Shown: one piece after another, positions 35,067 through 45,000 of the stretch
How the letters are laid out: each line of letters begins with the position of its first letter
Numbering within the stretch: the stretch's first letter is position 1
DNA from: JAPORK01 sp026710285
GTDB taxonomy: Bacteria; Pseudomonadota; Gammaproteobacteria; Pseudomonadales; Endozoicomonadaceae
Assembly: GCA_965201045.1 (NCBI GenBank)
Contig: OZ241746.1
Span: 3,100,001-3,164,000, forward strand
Direction: 5' to 3'
DNA: 64,000 nt
The notes under the pieces: model-generated
Database searches by the model: none
What the model was told of the DNA's origin: nothing
The model's input: the letters and a program-made list of their open reading frames with translations, nothing else
Made by a program: the position numbers and the translations under genes

Positions 35067-36242
35067 TTCTACATCATATTAAATGTCACAACTTTAGCAC
35101 TGTTATGGATGATAGTGTAACTTACTGCGGTTTATTGAATGATATATTCCGCAGTTAAATTATAATGACACAACCTTAACATGATTGCTAAATTTGACAT
35201 CCTCTCCTCTTTAAAGACTCTCTTAGTCATATTTTTTTAAAGTTGTGACTTTTACTTTGGAAGACTTGTCTTCTGCTAAATATGCCAGTCTTTCAAGCTT
35301 ACAACCGCGTACTTAACCTGTAGATGTCCGATTAATTTCTTTCAGGTTTCGACAAGCTTAGCCAGCGACATAGCGTTGATGAGATTGACACCCCTCTTTT
35401 GATGATAACATGCACTTTCTTCAATTATTTAAGATTCATTATATACAATCAAAAAATTGTAATGTTTGTTTTGACTAAAAGCTTATGTCTTGTAATTGTA
35501 AATATTATTAATTATGTATAGCGTTAAAAAACTATTTACACGAATAAAGATTTTTACGTTACATAGAAATATTTATTCTGCATTTTGTAAATCTAACGCA
35601 AATTAAAAAATAATAATAAAAAGTATCGCTACTTTGACTATTTGTACTATGATAAAATTAATTAGAGACATAATTTGTTAATACGATACCACCTCTTTAA
35701 TAAAGTCCTGGCTTACAATCACTTCTTTATTTGCAGAATGCGATAAGGTGTTTTTTTCATGACAAATCATTAAATAGCCACAACACAAATAATCCAATAA
35801 GTATTATGTAGAGTTTACATATGGAAAAAAGTTAATTGGTAAAATATCATATCCCTTAGATTGTATAATTTATTTTTATAGTCTCATTTTACTCTATTCC
35901 ATGCATTGAATAGTATTGCACATAGGTTTTATACATTTTCATATTGATATTAATTGAAATATTAACAATATCCTTCACTGAAAGCTTAATCATTAATTAA
36001 ATCGGTAAAATATATCAGATAAAAAAATAAATTTGTATTAGAGTGCATGTATTCAAAATAAAAAAATATAAACAATATTAGAAATCTAGTCTTTACACAT
36101 TATTTTTTGGAGAATAATTTATAAATATCTTAAGCAAATACACGATAATCATTACCTGAAACTATTCTCAGCACCGGGTAATAGAGTAATTTTTTATTTA
36201 CTCAACACACTTTTTGTTTTGAATTAATGATGGTTACATCTT
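35067..36242. other. Long spacer before the Rhs cluster, with repeat remnants
   Basis: 1.2 kb. 35196-35222 reads TTGACATCCTCTCC then TTTAAAGACTC, like the ends of IS200/IS605 elements. 35221-35330 is repeat C copy 2. 35343-35385 (TTTCGACAAGCTTAGCCAG) recurs at 53766-53785. The remaining 850 bases are very AT-rich and show no gene. Confidence 0.55.
35221..35330 (+). repeat. Dispersed repeat family C, copy 2
   Basis: It starts TCTTAGTCATATTTTTTTAA, then GTGACTTTTACTT, TATGCCAGTCTTTC and a shortened tail. It is clearly related to 12271-12378 and 53626-53731, with many substitutions, so it is an old copy. Confidence 0.65.
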
Positions 36243-39200
36243 ATGAAATTAAAACGATACTACTTTTTTATTGTAATATCTTTTTTTATTTCAATACTAT
36301 TTTTTCCTGAATATAATTATGCTTTTTTGCTACAAAATAAAAATAACAGACAAGAGTCACAAACAAAGCAAAAAAAAGATAATACCACTGTAAAACAGCG
36401 CAATAAAAAAAATACATATAGTCGTTTAAAGGAAGGGACAGGTCAGTCAGCAATATGGTCTGATGCATTCACTTTTCAGAAAGCATGGGGATCTCAGGTA
36501 GATTTGCGAACCGGAATATTTTCTGCATGGATAAGAACCGGCAACTTAATCAGCAATATGGGTCGGGGACCTGATATCATTTTAGATATTAACTATAACA
36601 GCAATGCCTTAGCTAATCCTGACGGACTGGGTCAGGGGTGGAGCTGGAACCTGACTCACTTTAATCCATCAAATAATCAACTGGTTACATCTCAGGGACA
36701 GAGTTTTCAGCTGTATAAAGTTGATAAAGATCACTGGTGGTCACGCTATCATAAATTGAAAGATATGTATATTAGTGGTAGTAAAAAAAAGCACTTTGTG
36801 ATTACTTATGCAAATGCATTGCGGGAAACACTCAACCATGATGGTTATGAAACTCGCCTGGAACAACAAGACGGCAGAAGTGTTGATTTTAACTATCTTC
36901 CTGGCACCCATTTGTTAAGCAGTATTAGCGATAATACGGGGCACAAAATTACATTAGTCTACCAGAACAATTATATTAGCGTCACCAGTTATAGCACCGA
37001 TGGATCACTGGTAACTGTCTATATTCACTATACTAAGGGTCTGTTATATGCCGTTTCTTTTCCTGTTAAAAGCACTTATGATTACAAAAACATTAACATA
37101 AATTATAAAGGTTTTTTGTTATCTGCTATCACTTATCCTACCGGTCTGGTAAAAACCGTAAAATATAACTGTAATAATGCATTAAAATTACCACTATTTG
37201 ATCGTCAGACTCATGCGCTTTGTGTTGTCACCAAAATCAATGTTAGTCCGGGGTTTGGACAACCTGAGATGGTTACTAATTATACTTATGATCACACCAG
37301 TTTTAATGAACACAACTATCTTGCTTATAATTCAGGCTTAAGTTTATTGAAAAATTCAGGTCAGGATATCTTGTTTGATACACCTGCCAGTTATACTTAC
37401 AAAACCACAACAGATAATGGTTTTGTCAGAGAAGTTCATACTTACAATAAATACCACTTGCTTATTGATATAAAAACGATTAGTGACAGGGATAGCAGTG
37501 TATTAACAGAGACACAAAACTTCTTTTGTAGTACAGATGTCACTGATGGTTGTGCGTATACCAGTTTTAATAAATTACCACTAACATATAATTTACCTTT
37601 AAAGATAACCACCAGAACATGGGGAGATATCTCTGGTCGACCACCGTCAATCGCTACTGTTATCAATGGCTATGATAAAAAGGGACGGTTAATTATGACT
37701 AAAGACAGCTATGGTCGTGAGAAAAAAATTACTTATTGCCCTGTTGAAGGTCCTGCCATGTTAGCTGGCTGTCCGGAAGAGCCAAATGGTTGGTCAGTCA
37801 TTTCAAGAGTTCACAGCACAACAATCTTTGCTCCGGGATCTGACTTGCCTTCTATAGTTAAATATATTAGTTACCGTACACTTCCCAATATCAATGCGAC
37901 AAGCTATATGCTGGTAGAGAGCAGTGAGGATACTTATGCGGGATTACATCATATTGCAATAAAACGGCAGTACTATGATGATCCTAAAAATAGGTTTACC
38001 TATGGTCTGCTTAAAAAAACATCGTTTCATCAAAACCTAACTGCAAATTCACAACATAATTCAGTTGTGAGGTATTACCATTATAATATGAACCCTGATC
38101 ATTCAATGAAGACCAGTTACAGTGAAGTTGTTGTGGATGCAAGCAGTGATAAGCGCTTGCGATCACCTTCTGTAAGTTCAAGTTTATTTACCAATCAGAT
38201 ATTAAGTGAAATAGATGCTGAAAGTAAAAATACAACGCATTATTTTTATGATTTTGCAGGGCGCATAATCCGAATCGATTTGGCTGTGGGAACACCATTT
38301 GCTACCAGCAAGCGTTATGATTATACATCATCCAAATATCTTAATCAGGTTGTAATTACAGCCGGTAACGGTTTAAAGCGCAAAATTCTTTTTGATGGTG
38401 CAGGACGTAAATTAAAGGGGTTTGATAAAGTCATTTCTGATTCAGGAAAAGCCAGTAATGAGTGGAGGTTAACATACAGTACAGCTTACGACAATTATGG
38501 ACATATAATGGCTGAATATGACTATATTTTTCATAATATCAGTCTGGATGAGGGACCAGGTGCTGCATATAAAATCATACCGCTTGAAACAATATTTGAC
38601 TATGATCATCGCGGAAGAATAGCAGTAATACACTTACCTAATGGAGAACAGGCAATAAAAAAATATGATGACAGTACACGCTGTATTGTCAGTTATAATC
38701 AAGACACCAATGGTCACAACTCTCCTATTTCTGTTATACACAACAACGTATTAGGTGAAACTGTACAACAAATGTTGCTGCCTGCTATGCAAAATGTTTC
38801 TGTAATAAGTGCATGTACAGAGGGAGATAAAATACCCAGCGCTCAAATTACTGTTACGACGATGGATCGTTATAACCGACCAATTTCTTTAATAGATCCT
38901 TCCGGAAAAATAGTAACTAAACGCTATGATGCTTTAGGTCACTTGACTGATATTATCAATCCGGCAGGAGACAAAATACATAATATCTACAATATCAACA
39001 ACCAGATTGTCAAAAAATGGCTTTACCCTGTCAATCAAAATACCGGTTATTTACTGTTTTCTTCTGGCTATGACGCAGCCGGAAGACTGTTATGGGAAGC
39101 CGGCGAAGATGGTAAAAAGACATACTACACCTATACATTAAATGGTCAGCTGAAAACCAAAACAACGCCTACAGGACATATCGTCACATGGGAGTACAAT

Positions 39201-41792
39201 GTAGCAGGATTGCCTGTACAGGAATGGCTGGATGGAAAAACAATATCACAAATTGATTATGACAACAAAACATTATTACCCATAAAAAAATATGATCTCA
39301 CCGGCACAACAACCTACGCTTATAGCGATGATGGAAAAGTACAACAAATCAGGCGTTTTGGTAAAAATGGCTATCCCGATTACCATTTACAATGGCATTA
39401 CAATCCGATAAGACAGGTAACCTCTGCACTGGATATTTTTGGTAGCACTGTCTTTACAAGGTATGACAAACTTGGCAGAGTTAACAATGTCATTTATAAA
39501 ATGAAAAATGGTTATGAAGAACAGTTGTATACATTGACTTATGATGGCTTTTCCCGCATCAATAAAATTTATTACGGTAGCTATACACAGTGTACAAAAA
39601 ACAGTGTCCGCACTATTATTTATGATACACTGGGACGTCAAAATGATGTAACTGACTTTACTGAACAATACAACAACCCGCTAAAAAGGAATGTCTTCCT
39701 GGAAGAAAAATATACTTATGATGCAAATAATAATATTACTCAGCTGATTCAAAATGGCCGAACAGATCAGAATGCTACTCTTCGGTATCAGTATGACAGA
39801 TATAATAATTTAGTCGCTATGTCCTGTACAGGATCAGCAGGATTACCATTATGTCCAAGGGATACCGTACTTACAGGTTCTGGAGAAAAAGAGGCTCCGG
39901 TTATAACCTCACAACATTATACTTTTACTGCTTTAAACCGAATAGCACGGGTTAGTGAACAGCTGAGTGATGCCAGTAAACATCGTAGTTTAAATAAAGT
40001 AATAACTTATACTTACGGAAACAATGAAACACCTTTACGTCTGCAACAAATCAGTACCGCATGGAATCATCAGTTACCGATAAACAGACTATTTTCTTTT
40101 GACGTTACCGGTAACATGATCGTCGATGGAGAAGGGAATCATATGACGTATAATGTATTTAATCAGATAACTTCTGTTCTTATGCCAGATGGAAGACAAA
40201 AGAAATATGTTTATGATGGCAGTGGTAGAAAAATCAGTGAAATCTCTTCGACCGGTAATATGAGTTATCTGTTTTATATGAATAAAAGTTTACTGGGAGA
40301 ACAAAACGGTCAACCGGGAGCTATGCACATAGTTAGCTATCTGGGTGTTGCAAAAGCTATTGACGGTGCACTTCATGAATTTTACAGAAGAAATTATAAA
40401 GGCGACATTATAACAGTTATCAAAAAAATACCTTCAGAAAAAAATAGCGATGCTGCCATTTTTTATGCATTAAAACAATATAATGTCTACAGTCCGTATG
40501 GAATGCAATGGCATAAAAACTTAACAACTGCGTTGCCTTTATACCAGCAAACACTGGAAGGGTTTGATGGTGCTCGCACTGATCCTGATACCGGATGGCA
40601 GTTTTTAGGCGCAGGACACAGAACCTACAATCCGGCTCAGCGATACTTTCTCAGTGAAGATCTGGCAGGTAATGGTTATGCTTTTGCCAGTAACAATCCG
40701 ATAATGAATAGCGATCCCGATGGCAACATGCCAAAATGGATGGGTGCAACACTCGTTTTTTTGAATAAATTTGCTGCGTTTGGAATGAATCCACATTCAA
40801 CGTGGGGAAGGATTGGAGGTGCTATCATTTTATCATCACTTGTATTAATGGGATCAGCAAGTGTAATTGCCTCGCAGGTGTGTGTGGGAGCTATCATACC
40901 TCAACTCATAACCGCTGAAACAGCACTTAGTATTGGCTTTGCAGGTACCTGCATTGCTTCAGCAGCAGAACCACAGAATAAAGGTTTGAATATTGCCGCA
41001 GCTGTAATAGGATTAGCGCCGCTCGCAGTTATTTCTGTACAGTGTGTTTTTCTTGCAGGAATGATGGCTGCTGATCTAGGTAAAATGCTATCTTCGTTGG
41101 GAGAAGCAGGAGCAGGCGTTGCGAAAGGAATAATAGAAATGGATGATTTAGCTCAAGAAGAATTTAATATAGAAAAATGTTTGGAAACTATTATTCCTGA
41201 TGAAATAATAAAAACCACAGGTATCTTTTATAAGACACAAGTTTTAAGAATACGATCCAATTTTCAACTCCAAAAACTTTGGATGCGCTTATATGCACTG
41301 GATTCATTAAAAAAAGCAATGGATGATGATATGTTAACACTACTCAGTGCAGCCGCAAATTCATCAAACGATATAAATCTGAATTTATTTAAACAAGCTA
41401 TTGCCTCAAAATTACGTATGCTCACGAGTGGTTTTGATGAGAATAATCAATTCAGCGCAGTGTTCAGATCAATAGTAAAAACCTTTGGTCGGGACATGAC
41501 CTATAAATATGGTACTAATTTGACAGATGAAGTGTTTATACCAGATCAAAAAGCACTTGTTACCGGAGGTAAAAATAACAGGACTGTATTTTTAATACTG
41601 GAAGATACAGGAAATAATTCTCCGGATAACTTCATATGGAGCACCTATAAAAAACACAAAGACAGGGTGTTCGGTGTTATGGGACCCCTCAACATGTTGG
41701 GTTTGGATGAATTTTTTGATAAAAACGGACAATTTAGAATTAACTCTCTCCAGGATCTTGCAGAAAATTGGTTTGAATCAATACTTTCCTGA
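36243..41792 (+). CDS. Exported Rhs-repeat protein 2
   Basis: 1849 residues. A signal segment (KRYYFFIVISFFISILFF, cleavage near YNYA) is followed by a Lys/Gln-rich stretch, the conserved N-terminal Rhs region (WSDAFTFQKAWGSQVDLRTG, GLGQGWSWNLTHFNP), YD repeats and the core motif at 1445-1495 (RTDPDTGWQFLGAG, EDLAGNGYAFA, DPDGN). Here the first core DP has become DL, the only such change among the six. If that aspartate neighbourhood is needed for self-cleavage, processing might be altered. The 354-residue tail has hydrophobic stretches flanking PQNKGLNI, then LWMRLYALDSLKKAMDDD, LFKQAIASKLRML, and ends FIWSTYKK and LGLDEFFDKNGQF. It is the first of three tandem copies. Confidence 0.92.
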   Translation: MKLKRYYFFIVISFFISILFFPEYNYAFLLQNKNNRQESQTKQKKDNTTVKQRNKKNTYSRLKEGTGQSAIWSDAFTFQKAWGSQVDLRTGIFSAWIRTGNLISNMGRGPDIILDINYNSNALANPDGLGQGWSWNLTHFNPSNNQLVTSQGQSFQLYKVDKDHWWSRYHKLKDMYISGSKKKHFVITYANALRETLNHDGYETRLEQQDGRSVDFNYLPGTHLLSSISDNTGHKITLVYQNNYISVTSYSTDGSLVTVYIHYTKGLLYAVSFPVKSTYDYKNININYKGFLLSAITYPTGLVKTVKYNCNNALKLPLFDRQTHALCVVTKINVSPGFGQPEMVTNYTYDHTSFNEHNYLAYNSGLSLLKNSGQDILFDTPASYTYKTTTDNGFVREVHTYNKYHLLIDIKTISDRDSSVLTETQNFFCSTDVTDGCAYTSFNKLPLTYNLPLKITTRTWGDISGRPPSIATVINGYDKKGRLIMTKDSYGREKKITYCPVEGPAMLAGCPEEPNGWSVISRVHSTTIFAPGSDLPSIVKYISYRTLPNINATSYMLVESSEDTYAGLHHIAIKRQYYDDPKNRFTYGLLKKTSFHQNLTANSQHNSVVRYYHYNMNPDHSMKTSYSEVVVDASSDKRLRSPSVSSSLFTNQILSEIDAESKNTTHYFYDFAGRIIRIDLAVGTPFATSKRYDYTSSKYLNQVVITAGNGLKRKILFDGAGRKLKGFDKVISDSGKASNEWRLTYSTAYDNYGHIMAEYDYIFHNISLDEGPGAAYKIIPLETIFDYDHRGRIAVIHLPNGEQAIKKYDDSTRCIVSYNQDTNGHNSPISVIHNNVLGETVQQMLLPAMQNVSVISACTEGDKIPSAQITVTTMDRYNRPISLIDPSGKIVTKRYDALGHLTDIINPAGDKIHNIYNINNQIVKKWLYPVNQNTGYLLFSSGYDAAGRLLWEAGEDGKKTYYTYTLNGQLKTKTTPTGHIVTWEYNVAGLPVQEWLDGKTISQIDYDNKTLLPIKKYDLTGTTTYAYSDDGKVQQIRRFGKNGYPDYHLQWHYNPIRQVTSALDIFGSTVFTRYDKLGRVNNVIYKMKNGYEEQLYTLTYDGFSRINKIYYGSYTQCTKNSVRTIIYDTLGRQNDVTDFTEQYNNPLKRNVFLEEKYTYDANNNITQLIQNGRTDQNATLRYQYDRYNNLVAMSCTGSAGLPLCPRDTVLTGSGEKEAPVITSQHYTFTALNRIARVSEQLSDASKHRSLNKVITYTYGNNETPLRLQQISTAWNHQLPINRLFSFDVTGNMIVDGEGNHMTYNVFNQITSVLMPDGRQKKYVYDGSGRKISEISSTGNMSYLFYMNKSLLGEQNGQPGAMHIVSYLGVAKAIDGALHEFYRRNYKGDIITVIKKIPSEKNSDAAIFYALKQYNVYSPYGMQWHKNLTTALPLYQQTLEGFDGARTDPDTGWQFLGAGHRTYNPAQRYFLSEDLAGNGYAFASNNPIMNSDPDGNMPKWMGATLVFLNKFAAFGMNPHSTWGRIGGAIILSSLVLMGSASVIASQVCVGAIIPQLITAETALSIGFAGTCIASAAEPQNKGLNIAAAVIGLAPLAVISVQCVFLAGMMAADLGKMLSSLGEAGAGVAKGIIEMDDLAQEEFNIEKCLETIIPDEIIKTTGIFYKTQVLRIRSNFQLQKLWMRLYALDSLKKAMDDDMLTLLSAAANSSNDINLNLFKQAIASKLRMLTSGFDENNQFSAVFRSIVKTFGRDMTYKYGTNLTDEVFIPDQKALVTGGKNNRTVFLILEDTGNNSPDNFIWSTYKKHKDRVFGVMGPLNMLGLDEFFDKNGQFRINSLQDLAENWFESILS

Positions 41793-42082
41793 TCATCAGG
41801 GTTTATTATTTAATACATCTTTAGTGTATTTTTATTGTAAAGATATCAACCTTTGAATTAACGTACATTGCCTGAATAAAAAGTGACTCTGTTATCAGAT
41901 ATGACTGACTACACACCTTGAGAACAGACCACTTTATCAATAATAATATTAACTATTTACAGCTACCAAATCCTCTCAATCAATTATTTACAGGAATATT
42001 AAACGACAAACAATGAAATAAACTTTTTTATATATCTTACCTATTTTTTTCTTACTATTAACAATTACAAAGGTTATGTGTT
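41793..42082. promoter_or_regulatory. Spacer with conserved upstream block of Rhs 3
   Basis: 290 bases, no ORF. The last 60 or so (TTTTTTTCTTACTATTAA, ACAAAGGTTATGT, then TTATG) match the region before Rhs 4 (TTTTTTCTTACTCTTAA, TAAAGGTCATGT, then TTATG). The promoter and leader were duplicated with the gene. AAAGG is the likely ribosome site, about 11 bases from the ATG. Confidence 0.5.
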
Positions 42083-45000
42083 ATGAAATTCAGGCAATAT
42101 TACTTTATCTTAATATCTGTTTTTATTTCAGTATTACTTTACTGTAAACAAACCAGTTATGCCGTTTCTTTTTTATCAAAAAATCAACATGAAGTACAAA
42201 CGTCATATGTCAGACAAAAAAAAGAGACCAAAGCTGTGCATCAGCAAAACAAAAAAAAGCAATCACCCCATTTAAAAGCAGGAGCAGACCAGTCAGCTGT
42301 ATGGTCTGATGCTTTTACTTTTCAAAAAATGTGGGGATCACAGGTAGACCCACGAACGGGTATATTTTCCACATGGATAAAAACCGGTAATTTAATTAGT
42401 AATATGAACCGGGGTCCTAATATTGCCTTAAATATTAATTACAGCAGCAGTGCTTTAGCCAATCCCGACGGACTTGGACGAGGATGGAGCTGGAATCTGA
42501 CCCACTTCAATCCGGCAAATAATCAGTTAACTACTTCTCAGGGACAAAGTTTTTGGTTGTATCAAACTGACAAAAACCACTGGTGGCCACGTTATCATAA
42601 ATTAAAGGATATTTTAATTAGTGGCAATAAACAGAAAAATTTTGTTATTACTTACGCCAACGGATTAAAAGAAACACTTAACCATGATGGTTATGAAACT
42701 TGTCTGGAGCAACAGGATGGTCGAAGTGTTCATTTTAGCTATCTGCCCGGAACACATCTGCTCAGTCGTATTAACGATGATACGGGGCGCAAAATTTCAT
42801 TATCTTACCGTAGTAATTATATCCATATTACCAGCTATAGCAGTGACGGGACACCCGTGACTATACATATTGATTATGCTAATGGTCAGTTACATGCGAT
42901 TTCTATTCCTGTTGCAAATGCCTCTGATTACAAAAATATTAACCTAAGCTATGTGGGATCGCGGATATCCGGTATTACTTATCCCACAGGTTTAAGAAAA
43001 ACCGTAGAATACAATTGTAATAATGCAATGAAATTACCATTAACGAATGATCAGACAAATGCACTGTGTGTGGTTACAAAAGCAACTATTAGCCCAGGAT
43101 TTGGACAACCTGATATGACAGTCAGTTATTCTTATGATAAGACCAGTCCTAATGAACACAACTATCTTGCTCACAATTCCGGTTTGAATTTATTGCAAAA
43201 TTCAGGACAGGACACCTTGTTTAAGACACCTGCCAGCTATACGTATCAAACGACAGCCGATAATGGAATTATCAAACAAATAAGTACTTTCAATAAATAT
43301 CACTTACTCATTGATACAAAAACTATTAGTGATGCTGATAGTCACGTACTGACTGAAACACACAACTTCTTTTGTCGCACAGATGTTCCTGATGGTTGTG
43401 CACAAACCAGCTTTAAAGAACTGCCTGTGACTTATGATCTTCCCTTGAAAACAGAAACTAAAACATGGAGCGATACCTCCCCTGGTCAACCTCCTTCACA
43501 ATCACCAGCAATATTTTATGTTACAAAACAGTATGACAAAAAGGGACGGCTCATCATAAGCAGAGACAGTTATGGTCGTGAGAAAAAAATCACCTACTGT
43601 CCTGTTAATGGCAGTGTTAAGCTGGCAGATTGTCCGGAACAACTGGCAGGTTGGTCACTTGTTTCGCTGATTCACAGTATAACCGAATCGGCTCCGGGAT
43701 CAGATTTACCTCCTGTATCTAAATATATGCGTTACCGTAAATTACCCAACATCAATGGTAACGGCTACATGATAAAAGAGATTGGCGAGGATACTATTTC
43801 AGGTGCACATAATAATTATATTGTAACAACACGACAATACTATGATGATCCTCACGATCCTTTTACTTATGGTCTACTCAAAAAAACGCTATTTTATCAA
43901 AATTTAACCAATAATAAAAATTATAACTCAATTGTCAGGTATTATTACTATCGTACTAATGCTGCTCATTCAGTTAAAACCAGTTATAGTGAAGTTGTCC
44001 TGGATCCAGACAAAAATAAACGCTCGAGATCACCAGTGGTTCGTTCAAGTTTATTTACTAATCAGGTATTGAGTGAAACAGATGCTGAAGGTAAAAACAC
44101 CAACCATTATGTTTATGATTTTTTAGGTCGTGTAATCCAGATTGATCTGGCTACAGGTACTCAGTTTGCTACCAGCAAACATTATACTTACACCACTTCT
44201 CCAACGCTTAATCAGGTTTTAATCACTGCCGGTAACGGTTTAAAGCGTAAAATCATTTTTGATGGTGCAGGTCGAAAATTAAAAGGTTTCGATGAAACAC
44301 TTTCCGATACAGGAAAAGCCAATAATACATGGAGGATGACCTATAACACAGACTATGACGCTTACGGGCATGTAGCAGCTAAATATAATTATATTCCTTA
44401 TAATATCAACCAAGATGAAGGATCGGGTGCGGTATATAAAATAATACCTCTGGTAACAAAGTTTGACTATGATAATCGCGGAAGAGTGGTTACTGTACAT
44501 TTACCAGACGGAGAGAAAACAGTCAAACAGTATGATGATAGTAATCGCTGTATTATCAGCTACAGGCAGGATGCTTCTGGTCATTACTCTCCCGTTTCTG
44601 TTATCCATAACAATATACTGGATAAACCGGTACAACAAATATTGTTACCTGCCATGCAAAGTGCTCCTACAATAGCATTATGTGCTCTTCAGGCAGATAA
44701 AATACCTGGTGCACAGGTCTCTGTTATAACCTGGGACCATTACGGAAGAGCTGTTTCCGCAACAGATCCTACAGGAAAAACAGTGACTAAACGCTATGAT
44801 TCATTAGGACATGTGACAGACATTATCAATTCTGCAGGCGACAGAATACATAGTGTTTTTAATGTAAGTAATCAGGTTGTTGCCACGTGGGTTTATCCTG
44901 CTTCCAGCCATAAAGGTTATTTACTCTATTCCTGTGAATATGATAGTGCAGGAAGATTATTGTGGAAGACCGGAGAAGATGGAAAAAAAACCTACTTCAC

